From Noviluteimonas lactosilytica (GTDB lineage: Bacteria; Pseudomonadota; Gammaproteobacteria; Xanthomonadales; Xanthomonadaceae): 64,000 bases of DNA. The notes under the pieces are model-generated. The model was given only the letters and a program-made list of their open reading frames with translations. It did no database searches and was not told where the DNA came from. The stretch covers positions 1 to 64,000 of the forward strand of contig NZ_JAJGAK010000004.1 of NCBI RefSeq assembly GCF_020866925.1. Reading direction: 5' to 3'. This document shows positions 25,647 through 34,980 of this stretch, one piece after another; within the stretch, counting starts at the first letter, position 1; each line of letters starts with the position of its first letter. The position numbers and the translations under genes are program-made.

Positions 25647-26096
25647 TCAGCCGCCGGCGAGGCGGCGCTTCACGATCGCCGAGACGTCGCCCATGTCGGC
25701 CTTGCCCGCAAGGCGCGGCTTGAGCACGCCCATCAGCTTGCCCATGTCGGCAGGGCCGGCCGCGCCGCTGTCGCGGATCGCGCCGTCGACCACGTCCTCG
25801 ATCTCGGCTTCCGACATCTTCGCGGGCAGGTAGTGCTCGATGATCGCGATCTCGTTGCGCTCCACGCCCGCGAGGTCCTCGCGGCCGGCCGCGTCGTACT
25901 GGCTCACCGAGTCGCGGCGCTGCTTGACCATCTTGTCGAGGACCGCGAGCACCTGGGCATCGTCCAGGGAGATGCGCTCGTCGACTTCCTTCTGCTTGAT
26001 CGCGGCATTGATCAGGCGGATGACGCCCAGGCGTTCCTTCTCGCCGGCCTTCATCGCGGCCTTCATGTCGTCGGTCAGCTGGGTCTTGAGGCTCAT
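25647..26096 (-). CDS. yqeY: GatB/YqeY domain protein
   Basis: 149 residues, soluble and helical. It starts MSLKTQLTDDMKAAMKAGEK, with the family segments LGVIRLINAAIKQKEVDER, then EIAIIEHYLPAKMSEAEI, and ends with GKLMGVLKPRLAGKADMGDVSAIVKRRL. This is the tRNA-binding-like tail domain of GatB occurring alone. It may influence tRNA amidation, but the function is unproven. It stands between rpsU and dnaG, an arrangement frequent in gamma- and betaproteobacteria. Confidence 0.93.
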   Translation of the reverse strand: MSLKTQLTDDMKAAMKAGEKERLGVIRLINAAIKQKEVDERISLDDAQVLAVLDKMVKQRRDSVSQYDAAGREDLAGVERNEIAIIEHYLPAKMSEAEIEDVVDGAIRDSGAAGPADMGKLMGVLKPRLAGKADMGDVSAIVKRRLAGG

Positions 26097-26119
26097 GGAG
26101 TGCTCCTTGCAGAAATGCG

Positions 26120-26151
26120 AAAAGCCGGCGGCGCATGGGCGCGGCCGGCTT
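26120..26151 (-). terminator. Attenuator-like hairpin between rpsU and yqeY
   Basis: On the minus strand AAGCCGGC pairs with GCCGGCTT around an inner GCGC/GCGC stem, with one C-C mismatch, and is followed by a short T4. It sits between the rpsU stop and the yqeY start, where E. coli has the partial terminator that sets high S21 relative to primase. Its strength is uncertain. Confidence 0.55.
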
Positions 26152-26205
26152 CGCGAGGTTTGGACCGATGCGGGGCGGGGCGAGCGACTCGCCGCCGGCG
26201 CCGGA

Positions 26206-26421
26206 TCAGTACAGGCGCTGGCGCTTCGTGACGTCGCGCGAGGTGCGGCGCGCCTGGCGCTTCACCGCGGCAGCGGCCTTGCGCTTGCGTTCCTGCGTCG
26301 GCTTCTCGTAGAACTCGCGCTTGCGGGTCTCGGCGAGCACGCCGGCCTTCTCGCAGGTGCGCTTGAAGCGGCGCAGGGCAAACTCGAAAGGCTCGTTTTC
26401 GCGGACTTTGACGCTCGGCAT
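26206..26421 (-). CDS. rpsU: 30S ribosomal protein S21
   Basis: 71 residues, very basic. [20 protein letters not shown] followed by [21 protein letters not shown] is the diagnostic S21 sequence; the C-terminal half is Lys/Arg-rich. It helps the 30S subunit recognise the Shine-Dalgarno region. First gene of the rpsU-yqeY-dnaG operon, divergent from tsaD with an 87-bp shared promoter region that contains CTATAG-like and TATGAT elements. Confidence 0.98.
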   Translation of the reverse strand: MPSVKVRENEPFEFALRRFKRTCEKAGVLAETRKREFYEKPTQERKRKAAAAVKRQARRTSRDVTKRQRLY

Positions 26422-26508
26422 ACGGTATCTCGTTTCTATAGAGGATCTGCCGGGGCAGACCCGGGGAGCCGCGTATGATAGCGGCCTGCCCTTCAGACAA
26501 CAACCGTC

Positions 26509-27549
26509 ATGCGCGTCCTCGGCATCGAGACCTCCTGCGACGAGACCGGCGTGGCCGTCTACGACACCGCGCGCCCCGGCCCCGAAGGCCTGCGCGCGCA
26601 TGCGGTCTACAGCCAGATCGCCCTTCACGCCGAATACGGCGGGGTCGTGCCGGAGCTCGCGAGCCGCGACCACGTGCGCAAGCTCCTGCCCCTCATTCGC
26701 CAGACCCTTGGCGAAGCGGGCCTCACGACCGCCGACCTCGATGGCGTGGCCTACACGGCCGGCCCCGGCCTGGTCGGCGCATTGCTCGTCGGCGCGGGCG
26801 TCGCGCGTTCGCTCGCCTGGGCCCTCGACGTGCCCGCGGTCGCGGTCCATCACATGGAAGGCCACCTGCTCGCACCGCTGCTGGAGGACCCGGAGCTGAA
26901 GGCGCCGTTCGTCGCCCTGCTGGTGTCGGGCGGCCACACGCAGTTGGTCGGGGTCGATGCGATCGGCCAGTACCGGCTGTTGGGCGAAACCCTCGATGAC
27001 GCCGCGGGCGAAGCCTTCGACAAGACCGCCAAGCTGATGGGCCTGCCGTATCCGGGCGGCCCGCAGCTCGCCGCGCTCGCGGAGCAGGGGCGGCCCGGGG
27101 TGTTCAAGTTCGCGCGGCCGATGACCGATCGCCCGGGCCTCGACTTCAGCTTCAGCGGCCTGAAGACGCAGGTGCTGCTGGCCTGGCGCGACAGCGACCA
27201 ATCCGAACAGACGCGCGCCGACATCGCACGCGGGTTCGAAGATGCGGTCATCGACACGCTCGCGATCAAGTGCCAGCGCGCGCTCGATGCCGCGGGGTGC
27301 GACACGCTGGTCGTCGCCGGCGGCGTCGGCGCGAACAAGCGACTGCGCGTGAAACTCGAAGAGATCGCGCGCAAGCGCGACGGTCGCGTGTGCTTCCCGC
27401 GCCCCGCGTTGTGCACCGACAACGGCGCGATGATCGCCTTCGCCGGCGCGTTGCGCCTGGAAGCCGGCCAGCGCGCGGGCAACGCCGTCCACGTGCAACC
27501 GCGCTGGGATATGGCATCGTTGCCCGCCGTCCAGACCGTCGCCGCATGA
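26509..27549 (+). CDS. tsaD: tRNA N6-adenosine threonylcarbamoyltransferase
   Basis: 346 residues. The opening [19 protein letters not shown] is the ASKHA nucleotide-binding start. The metal-binding pair is H115 and H119 in [10 protein letters not shown], and SFSGLKTQV and [10 protein letters not shown] are present further on. It attaches threonylcarbamoyl to A37 of ANN-decoding tRNAs together with TsaB and TsaE. It heads a tightly coupled tsaD-folB-folK run (ATGA overlaps). TATGAT at 26474 may be its -10 box. Confidence 0.97.
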   Translation: MRVLGIETSCDETGVAVYDTARPGPEGLRAHAVYSQIALHAEYGGVVPELASRDHVRKLLPLIRQTLGEAGLTTADLDGVAYTAGPGLVGALLVGAGVARSLAWALDVPAVAVHHMEGHLLAPLLEDPELKAPFVALLVSGGHTQLVGVDAIGQYRLLGETLDDAAGEAFDKTAKLMGLPYPGGPQLAALAEQGRPGVFKFARPMTDRPGLDFSFSGLKTQVLLAWRDSDQSEQTRADIARGFEDAVIDTLAIKCQRALDAAGCDTLVVAGGVGANKRLRVKLEEIARKRDGRVCFPRPALCTDNGAMIAFAGALRLEAGQRAGNAVHVQPRWDMASLPAVQTVAA

Positions 27550-27911
27550 GCGTCCCGCAAGATCGTGTGTTCATCGAAGGCCTCCAGATCGAGGCGCTGA
27601 TCGGCATCTACGACTGGGAGCGGCGCATTCGCCAGCCGCTGGTGTTCGACATCGAAATGGCGTTCGACAACCGCAAGCCCGCGGCGACCGATGCGATCGA
27701 GGACACGCTGGATTACAAGGCGGTGAGCAAGCGCATCATCGCCTTCGTGTCCGCTTCCGACTTCGGCCTGGTCGAGACGTTGGCGGAACGGTGCGCCGCG
27801 TTGATCCTCGAAGAATTCGGCGTGCAGCACGTGCGCCTGAAACTGAGCAAGCCCGGCGCCGTGCGCGGCGCGCGCGCAGTGGGCGTGATGATCGAACGCA
27901 GCCGCGGATGA
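27546..27911 (+). CDS. folB: Dihydroneopterin aldolase
   Basis: 121 residues. [21 protein letters not shown] carries the substrate-binding and structural motif, and DYKAVSKRI and [14 protein letters not shown] complete the T-fold; the catalytic Lys is in [12 protein letters not shown]. It converts dihydroneopterin to 6-hydroxymethyl-dihydropterin and glycolaldehyde in folate synthesis. It overlaps both tsaD and folK by 4 bp. Confidence 0.96.
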   Translation: MSVPQDRVFIEGLQIEALIGIYDWERRIRQPLVFDIEMAFDNRKPAATDAIEDTLDYKAVSKRIIAFVSASDFGLVETLAERCAALILEEFGVQHVRLKLSKPGAVRGARAVGVMIERSRG

Positions 27912-28423
27912 GCGCGACGACGGATCATTCGAAGGCCGGCCGTTCGCGGGCGTTCCTGAGCCTCGGCAGCAACGTCGAACCCGAGCGCCACCTGCGCGCG
28001 GCGATCGCGGCGTTGCGCGAACGCTTCGGCGTCGTCCTCGTCTCGCCGGTCTATCGCGTGCCGGCCGTGGGCTTCGAAGGCCCGGATTTCCTCAACGCCG
28101 CGGCGATGATCGCCAGCGACCTCGATCCCTTCGCGCTGGCCGAATGGCTGCACGATCTCGAACGCGCCAACGGCCGCGTGCGCGGGCCGGTGAAATTCAA
28201 CGATCGCACGCTCGACATCGACCTCGTCTACTTCGAACACGTGGTGCTCGACGAACGTGGCCTGCGCCTGCCGCGCGACGAATTGCGCCACGCCTTCGTC
28301 CTGCGTCCGCTCGCCGACATCGCGCCGTTGTTCGTCGATCCGGTGCGCCACATGACGCTCGGCGACTTGTGGCGCGCGCATCCGGATTTCGGGAAGGCGC
28401 TGGAAGTCGTCGAAGTCCTCTAG
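27908..28423 (+). CDS. folK: 2-amino-4-hydroxy-6-hydroxymethyldihydropteridine diphosphokinase
   Basis: 171 residues from the ATG at 27908. SLGSNVEPERHLRAAIAAL at the start, SPVYRVPAVGF, and the signature RTLDIDLVYF with the two magnesium-binding Asp residues identify HPPK. It pyrophosphorylates hydroxymethyl-dihydropterin for dihydropteroate synthase. The ~15 extra N-terminal residues ([13 protein letters not shown]) are unremarkable. It is convergent with a pteridine reductase gene 8 bp away, so folate/pterin genes meet tail to tail. Confidence 0.96.
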   Translation: MSATTDHSKAGRSRAFLSLGSNVEPERHLRAAIAALRERFGVVLVSPVYRVPAVGFEGPDFLNAAAMIASDLDPFALAEWLHDLERANGRVRGPVKFNDRTLDIDLVYFEHVVLDERGLRLPRDELRHAFVLRPLADIAPLFVDPVRHMTLGDLWRAHPDFGKALEVVEVL

Positions 28424-28431
28424 CCGCGGCT

Positions 28432-29169
28432 TCAGGCTTCCAGCATCCGCCCGCCGTCGAGCCGGATCACCTGTCCGGTCACGTACGTCGCATCGCGCAA
28501 CAACCACCGCACGGTGTCGGCGACCTCTTCCGGCGTGCCGGTGCGCTGCAGCGGCGTGCGTTCGAGCAGCGCCTGCTTCGCCGCATCGGCCTTGCCCGAG
28601 TCGGGCCAGAGGATCGCGCCGGGCGCGATCGCGTTGACGCGAACTTCGGGCGCGAGTTCGAGCGCGAGCGCGCGCGTCATGTGCACGAGCGCGGCCTTGC
28701 TCATGCCGTACAGCGTGTGATCGCGCAGCGGGCGCTCGGCGTGGATGTCGGCGAGATTCACGATCGCGCCGCGCGACGCACGCAGGTGCGGCGCTGCGGC
28801 CTGCGCGAGGAAGAACGGTGCGCGCGCGTTCGCGTTGAACAACGCATCCCATTGATCGGGCGTCGCCGCGCCGATCGGCGTGGGGAAGAACGCGGACGCG
28901 TTGTTGACCAGCGCGTCGAGCCTGCCGAAGCGGCCGACGGTGTGCGCGACCAGTTCGGGCAGGCGGTCGAACGCGGCGAGGTCGGCCTTCAACACCACGG
29001 TCGAGCCGGCGCGCATCGATTCGAGGTCGGTCGCGAGCGCATCGGCCTCCGCGCGCGAGGCGTGGCAATGGAGCGCGACATCGAAGCCGGCTGCATGCAG
29101 CCCGCGCGCGATCGCGGCGCCGAGGCGGCGGGCACTGCCGGTGATGAGGACCGCGGGTCGTTCCATCAT
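28432..29169 (-). CDS. Pteridine reductase (SDR family)
   Basis: 245 residues, classical short-chain dehydrogenase. The Rossmann cofactor motif is altered to TGSARRLGAAIAR (the Arg-rich form of NADPH-using pteridine reductases), followed by NNASAFFPTP, the DIHAERPL segment typical of pteridine reductases, YGMSKAALVHMT with catalytic Tyr and Lys, and APGAILWP. It reduces dihydropterins or dihydrofolate, comparable with FolM. The location next to folK supports the assignment. Confidence 0.88.
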   Translation of the reverse strand: MMERPAVLITGSARRLGAAIARGLHAAGFDVALHCHASRAEADALATDLESMRAGSTVVLKADLAAFDRLPELVAHTVGRFGRLDALVNNASAFFPTPIGAATPDQWDALFNANARAPFFLAQAAAPHLRASRGAIVNLADIHAERPLRDHTLYGMSKAALVHMTRALALELAPEVRVNAIAPGAILWPDSGKADAAKQALLERTPLQRTGTPEEVADTVRWLLRDATYVTGQVIRLDGGRMLEA

Positions 29170-29209
29170 GGGCGGCTCAGGGGCTTCGGGCTATCCTGCG
29201 GCATTGTCG

Positions 29210-30436
29210 ATGTTTAACGCGTCCATGTCCGCAACGCCGGAAGCCCATCCCGATCCCGCCCGCGCGCCGATCCCCGACGCCATCGCCCTGGCGCACAGCG
29301 AGCGCCTGCGCCAGCACATCCAGGCGCAGATCCTCGGCGCCGGCGGCGCGATCCCGTTCTCGCGCTTCATGGAGCTGTGCCTCTACGCACCGGGGCTCGG
29401 TTACTACAGCGCGGGCGCGACCAAGTTCGGCGCGGCTGGCGACTTCGTCACCGCGCCGGAGCTCGGGCCGTTGTTCGCCGCATGCGTCGCCGACAGCGTC
29501 GCGCCCTTGCTGCAACAACTGGGCCCGGGCGCCGACTTCCTCGAACTCGGCGGCGGCAGCGGCGCGTTCGCCGAAGTCGCGCTGAAGAAGCTGCTCGCCG
29601 CCGACGCCTTGCCCGCGCGCTACGCGATCCTCGAACCCAGCGCCGACCTGCGACAGCGCCAGCAGGAGCGCCTGCGCGAACGGCTCCCGTTGCTCTACGA
29701 CCTCGTCGAATGGCTCGACGCGCCGCCTTCGCACGACTGGAACGGCGTGCTGTTCGCCAACGAAGTGATCGACGCGTTGCCGACGCCGCGCTTCACGCTG
29801 CGCGAGGGCGAAGTGTTCGAGGAGCACGTCGCGCTCGATGCCGAAGGCCACTTCGTGCGCACGGACCGGCCAGCGGATGCGTTGCTCGCCGCGGCCGTGC
29901 GCCATGTCGAACGGCAGCGCGACGGGGCGTTCCCGGACGGCTATCGCTCCGAATTGCTCCCGCAGTTGCCGTACTGGGTGCAGGCGGTGATGGGCGGATT
30001 GCGCAAGGGCGCGATGTTGTTCGTCGACTACGGCTACCCGCGCGCCGAGTACTACTCGCACCAGCGCCACGACGGCACGCTGCGCGCCTTCATTCGCCAT
30101 CGCATGACCGACGACGTGTATGCGTTGCCGGGCCTGCAGGACATCACCGCGTCGGTGGATTTCACCGCGCTCGCCGAAGCGGGCACGGGCGCGGGCTTCG
30201 ACCTCGCGGGGTACTGCTCGCAGGCGAGCTTCCTGATCGGCAACGGCCTGGAAACCAACCTCGCCGCCGCCGAAGCGCGCGCGCACGACGAAGCGCAACG
30301 CTATCGCCTCCGCCAGGAAGCCAAGCGCCTCACGCTGCCCGGCGAAATGGGCGAACGCTTCCAGGTGATGGGCTTCCAGCGCGACGTCGAATTCGGCGCC
30401 GCCTTCCTGCACGGCGACCTGAGCTGGCGCCTGTGA
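29210..30436 (+). CDS. MidA-family SAM-dependent methyltransferase (NDUFAF7-like)
   Basis: 408 residues from the ATG at 29210; the ATG at 29225 is an alternative. It opens with the family block FMELCLYAPGLGYYSAG, followed by KFGAAGDFVTAPELGPLF. The SAM-binding site is FLELGGGSGAFAE, followed by VLFANEVIDALP and MLFVDYGYPRAEYY. Eukaryotic NDUFAF7 methylates an Arg of complex I; a similar respiratory-complex role in bacteria is inference. It overlaps the VanZ-like gene (GTGA). Confidence 0.9.
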   Translation: MFNASMSATPEAHPDPARAPIPDAIALAHSERLRQHIQAQILGAGGAIPFSRFMELCLYAPGLGYYSAGATKFGAAGDFVTAPELGPLFAACVADSVAPLLQQLGPGADFLELGGGSGAFAEVALKKLLAADALPARYAILEPSADLRQRQQERLRERLPLLYDLVEWLDAPPSHDWNGVLFANEVIDALPTPRFTLREGEVFEEHVALDAEGHFVRTDRPADALLAAAVRHVERQRDGAFPDGYRSELLPQLPYWVQAVMGGLRKGAMLFVDYGYPRAEYYSHQRHDGTLRAFIRHRMTDDVYALPGLQDITASVDFTALAEAGTGAGFDLAGYCSQASFLIGNGLETNLAAAEARAHDEAQRYRLRQEAKRLTLPGEMGERFQVMGFQRDVEFGAAFLHGDLSWRL

Positions 30437-30861
30437 TCCGCTTGCTCGGGGCAGGATTCCCCGGCACGGGCGCGCTGAAATCGTTCGCGCGCCCGCAACG
30501 CTGGCTCGGTGCGTGGTGGACGATGATCGCGCTGGTGATCGTCGGTTCGTTGCTGCCCGCGTTGTTGTTGCCGGACCTGCCGGCGGGCAGCGACAAGGTC
30601 GAACACTTGCTGGGCTACGCGATCCTGGCCGCGATGGCGGTGCAGCTGTTCGCGACGAAGCGTGCGTTGTTGTCCGCGGCGATCGGGCTCGTGCTGCTCG
30701 GCGTCGGCATCGAAGTCGCGCAGGATGCGCTGACGACGACGCGCGAGATGGATGCGTGGGATGCGCTCGCGAATACCTGTGGCGTCGTGATCGGCATGGC
30801 GACGGTGTTGGCGCCGGTACGCGATGCCTTGTTGCGGATGGATCGACGCTTCGCGCGCTAG
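30433..30861 (+). CDS. VanZ-like membrane protein
   Basis: 142 residues from the GTG at 30433, which overlaps the previous stop as GTGA. Three or four membrane helices; conserved [16 protein letters not shown], then [26 protein letters not shown], the layout of the VanZ-like family (PF04892). No link to glycopeptide resistance is implied. Its TAG stop is shared with the convergent cca gene through a palindromic CTAG at 30858-30861. Confidence 0.82.
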   Translation: MIRLLGAGFPGTGALKSFARPQRWLGAWWTMIALVIVGSLLPALLLPDLPAGSDKVEHLLGYAILAAMAVQLFATKRALLSAAIGLVLLGVGIEVAQDALTTTREMDAWDALANTCGVVIGMATVLAPVRDALLRMDRRFAR

Positions 30862-32105
30862 GTCGTTTCTTCCGCGGGCTCGCGTGGCGGCCGCGCCGCA
30901 CGGATCGCGCGGATACGTGCCTTCGCCAGCGCCTCGCCCAGCGCTGGACCTTCGAGGCCCTCGCGCGCGACATCCGCGGCGCGGACCGACTGCGCGACTT
31001 CCAGCAAACGCACCAACTCCTCGCGCTGCGGATACGGTCGGTCTTCGAGCCCCGTGCGCCCGCGCTTGTCCGCTTCGCACACGACGCCGAGCTGCGCGAT
31101 GCGCGCGGGCTGGCGGAATCCGTCGCAGCGCACGAGCAGGTCATGCACGGTCTTGTCGCGCAGTTCGAACAGGCGATGCACGTTGAGATGTTCGCGGCAG
31201 GCGATCTTCGCCAGGTCGCGATGTTGCGCCGGCACCTTCATGCGCGCGCAGAGTTCGCGCAGCGGCGCGAGGCCCGCGTGTTCGTGGCCGAGGTGTTTGG
31301 GCAACACGTCTTCGGGCGTCAGTGCTTTGCCCAGGTCGTGCACGAGCGCGGCGAAACCGACGACGGCATCGCCCGGTGCGAGACTCGCGGCCATGTCGCA
31401 CACCAGTTCGATGTGTTTGCCCGTGTCGACTTCTGGGTGGTACTCCGCGCGCTGCGGTACGCCGTAGAGCGCGTCGACTTCCGGCAGCACGATCGCGAGC
31501 GCGTCGCACGCGCGTAACGTGCGCACGAACGCGGACGGCGTCTTCGACGCGAGCGCACGCACAAGTTCCTGCCACACGCGCTCGGGCACGAGTTCGGCCA
31601 TTTCGCCCGACGCGACGATCTCGCGCATCAGCGCCATCGTCTCCGGCGCGATCTCGAACCCGAGCGACGCGAAGCGCGCCATGAAACGTGCCGCGCGCAG
31701 CACGCGCAACGGATCTTCGACGAACGCGGGACCGACGTGGCGCAGCACGCGCTGCTCGATGTCGCGCGCGCCGCCCCAGGGATCGACGAGCGTGCCGTCT
31801 TCGCGTTCGGCGATCGCATTGATCGTGAAGTCGCGACGCTGCAGGTCTTCCTCGAGCGTCACGCCCGGATCGCTGTCGACGACGAACCCGCGATAGCCGC
31901 GCCCCGACTTGCGTTCGGTGCGCGCGAGCGCGTACTCCTGCTGGGTGTCCGGATGCAGGAACACGGGAAAGTCGCGGCCGACGGGCTTGAAGCCTTGCGC
32001 GAGCATCTGCGCGGGCGTCGCGCCGACGACCACGAAGTCGCGATCCCCCGCCGGCAGGCCCAGCAGGCGATCCCGCACCGCACCGCCGACGAGGTAGGTC
32101 TCCAT
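30858..32105 (-). CDS. cca: CCA tRNA nucleotidyltransferase with HD domain
   Basis: 415 residues. The nucleotidyltransferase head has LVGGAVRD and the metal-binding D21 and D23 in GDRDFVVVG, then [10 protein letters not shown], the neck with [16 protein letters not shown], and the ERVWQEL body. The C-terminal half includes VHDLGK (HD phosphohydrolase), as in the multifunctional E. coli enzyme. It adds or repairs the 3' CCA of tRNAs. Last gene of a long minus-strand block headed by cytochrome c4. Confidence 0.96.
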   Translation of the reverse strand: METYLVGGAVRDRLLGLPAGDRDFVVVGATPAQMLAQGFKPVGRDFPVFLHPDTQQEYALARTERKSGRGYRGFVVDSDPGVTLEEDLQRRDFTINAIAEREDGTLVDPWGGARDIEQRVLRHVGPAFVEDPLRVLRAARFMARFASLGFEIAPETMALMREIVASGEMAELVPERVWQELVRALASKTPSAFVRTLRACDALAIVLPEVDALYGVPQRAEYHPEVDTGKHIELVCDMAASLAPGDAVVGFAALVHDLGKALTPEDVLPKHLGHEHAGLAPLRELCARMKVPAQHRDLAKIACREHLNVHRLFELRDKTVHDLLVRCDGFRQPARIAQLGVVCEADKRGRTGLEDRPYPQREELVRLLEVAQSVRAADVAREGLEGPALGEALAKARIRAIRAARPPREPAEETT

Positions 32106-32120
32106 CGGCCGATTATGTGG

Positions 32121-34148
32121 TCAGCCGCCCGGTGTCGGGCAAACGAACCCCTTGCGCGCCGTACCGCTGCGGCCGCGCATGCGATCGCTCACCGGCGCCG
32201 CGTCGCCGTTGAGGCGCCAGTCGTAGATCACGCTGAAGGCGAGCACGCGCGCGACGTACTCGCGCGTTTCCTTGTAGCTGATGGTCTCGATCCAGAAGTC
32301 CGGATCCATGCCCGGCCGCTGCGACTGCCAGCGCGCGAGCGGCGCGGGGCCCGCGTTGTAGCCGGCGAGCACCTGGTAGGGCGGGCCGTACTTGTCGTAG
32401 AGCTGGCGCAGGTACGCCGTGCCGATGGCGATGTTGGCGTCGGGGTCGTACAGCGTCGACGCGCCGTTCCAGGGCAGGCCGATGCGACGCGCGACCGCCA
32501 TGCCGGTCGCGGGCACGACCTGCATCAGGCCCATCGCGTTCGCACCGGAGCGCGCGTTCGGATTGAACGTGCTCTCGGCGCGGATCTCGGCGGCGACCCA
32601 CGCGGGGTCGAGGCCGTTCTTCGCGGCTTCGCGGCGGATCGTCGCGTCGTGGTGCAACGGGAAGCGCAACGCATACATGCGCTGCTCCTCGGGTTGCTTG
32701 CCGAACGAGAACACCGCGCGATCGAACCAGCCGTACTCCTGCGCAACCGCCACCGCGCTGCGGCGCTGCGCATCGCTGAAGCGCGACAGCGCATCGTCCC
32801 ACTCGCGTTGCGCCCAGCCCGGACGATCGGCCTGGTACAGCGCCATCGCGCGCACGATCGCCGGATCGCGCGCGATCGCCGCCTGTTCCGGCGTGCCGAA
32901 CTTCACGTCGACGGGGCACAGCGCGTAAGGCTCGCCGATGCGATCTGCGGCGAGGAAACCATGGAACTCCGGCTTGCGCGCGGCCTGGCGATACAACGCC
33001 TGCGCGCCGGCCTTGTCGCCGGCGATCTCGGTCAGGCGCGCCTGGAAGTACGTCCAGCGCGAATCGTTGCGCTGCTTGTCGCCCATCTTGCGGATCGCGG
33101 CGAGCGCCGCGGGCCAGTCGCTGCGCGACATCGCTTCGCGCGCGCGCCATTCGTGCAGGCGGTCGTCGTACGCGCTTTCGGGCACCGCGTTGAGGCGGCG
33201 TGCGGAGTCGGGTTCGTACGATGCGACCGTCCACAACGCCGCCTGGTAGAGCACGCGCGCGCGATCGGCTTCGGTGAACTGCAAGGCGTCGGCGAACTTC
33301 GGCAACGTCGTGTCGGCGAGCATCGGCACCGACTTCGCCAGGCGTGCGAGGCCCTGCGAGGCCATCAATCGGCTGCGCGGCGTCTTCGGCCAGCTGAGCG
33401 CGCGATCGTGCACGGCTTCGAAGAACGCGGCGTAATCGTTGGCGAGCGCGGCTTCGGCGGCGGGCAGGCCACGTGCGGCGCTGCGCATGACCGCCGGTTC
33501 CCATTCGTTCGCGGCTTTCTCGATGCGTTCCCAGCGCAATTCGGGCGGCAATCCGCCCTTCGATGCGAGCACTGCGAATGCAGCGTCGCACGTCGACGGC
33601 AATGCCTTGCCGGTGCTGCGCCAGATCGCTTGTGCATCGCTGATCCACTTCGCATCCGTGGCGCCGGTGGCCTGGCGTGCGTCGAGCTCCGCGCAACGCA
33701 ACGCGACGTCGTCGATCGACGGATCCCACGCGCTGCGGAACGTCGGCCAGTCTTCGCGACGCGACAACGCGGCGAGCCAGAGTTCTCGGAACGCGCCGGC
33801 GACGGCCTGGCCGCGGTACTTCGCGAGGAAGGCTTGTGCGCGCTGCGCGGGAAGCGTGTCGATGCCGCGACGCAACGCGGCGTATTCGACCCAGCCGGCG
33901 AGCGGATGATCGGCGAGCGCCGACGATTGCGCGGGCGTCAGCTTGCCCAGTTCCGCGGCCGAGAACGCGGCGCGCACTTCGTCGCGGCGCGGCACGATCC
34001 TGATCGGCGCGTTGTTCAACGGCGGCGGCGCGACGGTGCGCGACGCGGCGGGCGCGGGTGCGGGACGTGCCGGCGACTGCTGCGCCGACACGGAGGTCGA
34101 GGCAGCGAAAACCAAGGCAAAAACAAGCGGCAGCGAATGACGCGACAT
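32121..34148 (-). CDS. slt: Soluble lytic murein transglycosylase
   Basis: 675 residues with a signal peptide (cleavage around SVSAQQ) and a Pro/Ala-rich linker. A long alpha-superhelical region is typical of Slt70. The C-terminal lysozyme-like domain (~residues 510-640) has catalytic Glu ~526 in AEIRAESTFNPNA, then GANAMGLMQVVPATG and VLAGYNAGPAPLARW. It cleaves murein glycan chains to 1,6-anhydro ends in the periplasm. It ends 15 bp before the cca start. Confidence 0.95.
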   Translation of the reverse strand: MSRHSLPLVFALVFAASTSVSAQQSPARPAPAPAASRTVAPPPLNNAPIRIVPRRDEVRAAFSAAELGKLTPAQSSALADHPLAGWVEYAALRRGIDTLPAQRAQAFLAKYRGQAVAGAFRELWLAALSRREDWPTFRSAWDPSIDDVALRCAELDARQATGATDAKWISDAQAIWRSTGKALPSTCDAAFAVLASKGGLPPELRWERIEKAANEWEPAVMRSAARGLPAAEAALANDYAAFFEAVHDRALSWPKTPRSRLMASQGLARLAKSVPMLADTTLPKFADALQFTEADRARVLYQAALWTVASYEPDSARRLNAVPESAYDDRLHEWRAREAMSRSDWPAALAAIRKMGDKQRNDSRWTYFQARLTEIAGDKAGAQALYRQAARKPEFHGFLAADRIGEPYALCPVDVKFGTPEQAAIARDPAIVRAMALYQADRPGWAQREWDDALSRFSDAQRRSAVAVAQEYGWFDRAVFSFGKQPEEQRMYALRFPLHHDATIRREAAKNGLDPAWVAAEIRAESTFNPNARSGANAMGLMQVVPATGMAVARRIGLPWNGASTLYDPDANIAIGTAYLRQLYDKYGPPYQVLAGYNAGPAPLARWQSQRPGMDPDFWIETISYKETREYVARVLAFSVIYDWRLNGDAAPVSDRMRGRSGTARKGFVCPTPGG

Positions 34149-34210
34149 GGGGGACCGTTGGGGGAGACGGCGATGTGGCTCGACTATAGCGAAGCCACCG
34201 TGAATCCCGG

Positions 34211-34969
34211 TCAGCGCAGCGCGTTTTCCGGCACGTCGATCTCGGCCGCGATCGCGAGGTGATCCGACTGCGCCGCCGCGAACGCTTCCATCCTCGCGAC
34301 CTGCAACTCGGACGTGGTGAGGATGTGGTCGATCGCGCGCTGCGGCCGCCAGCTCGGGAACGTCGGCACGCACAGCGACGGCGGCTGCAGGCGCGTGCGC
34401 TTGTAGAGCGTCTGCATCTCCGGCCGGTCCGGATCGCAGTTGAAGTCGCCCATCAGGATCGCGTGCGGATGGTCGTGCAGCAGCTCGGCGATGAACGACA
34501 GCTGCGATGCGCGCGATCCCGCGCCGAGCGAAAGATGCGCGACGGCGACCGTGAGGCCTTCGTCGCCGTTGCCGAACTGCGCGAGCAGCACGCCCCGCCC
34601 GCGCACGCGGCCGGGCAGGGGATGGTCGTGCACTTCGACCGGTTCGAGCTTCGACAACAGCCCGTTCGCGCTCGACGCCACGCCGCCGACGCGGCGGTTC
34701 GGCTGGTGGCTCCAGTACGCGAAGCCCCCGCGTTGCGCGAGGTAGTGCGTCTGGTTGGTGAACCCCGACCGCAAGCTGCCGGGGTCGCTTTCGTTGAGGC
34801 CGACGATGTCGTGGCCGCCCGCGAGTTGCGCGATCGCATCCAGGCTGCCGCGCTTGTTGCCGGCGGGCAGCACGTGCGACCAGCTGCGCATCGCGTAGTC
34901 CGTGTAGCGGCGGGTGCTCGACCCGGCCTGGATGTTCGCGCTGAGCAGCTTGAGGCGGCGGTTCGACAT
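34211..34969 (-). CDS. Endonuclease/exonuclease/phosphatase family protein
   Basis: 252 residues, no signal peptide. EEP-fold motifs in order: KLLSANIQAG, DIVGLNESDPGS, TVAVAHLSLG, ILMGDFNCDPDRPE and the closing AIDHILTTSELQV, then SDHLAIAAEIDVP with the catalytic Asp/His pair. The substrate cannot be decided; relatives act on nucleic acids, phospholipids or inositol phosphates. It follows the DsbA-like lipoprotein gene by 11 bp and is probably co-transcribed. Confidence 0.88.
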   Translation of the reverse strand: MSNRRLKLLSANIQAGSSTRRYTDYAMRSWSHVLPAGNKRGSLDAIAQLAGGHDIVGLNESDPGSLRSGFTNQTHYLAQRGGFAYWSHQPNRRVGGVASSANGLLSKLEPVEVHDHPLPGRVRGRGVLLAQFGNGDEGLTVAVAHLSLGAGSRASQLSFIAELLHDHPHAILMGDFNCDPDRPEMQTLYKRTRLQPPSLCVPTFPSWRPQRAIDHILTTSELQVARMEAFAAAQSDHLAIAAEIDVPENALR

Positions 34970-34980
34970 CGTTCCCGCGA

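Noticed and set aside
30433-30861. Glycopeptide resistance suggested by the VanZ-like gene
   Set aside because: VanZ-like domains are common in bacteria without resistance, and no van cluster genes are present.
31737-34262. 841-codon frame opposite cca and slt
   Set aside because: Antisense shadow in high-GC DNA; the recognisable proteins are on the minus strand.
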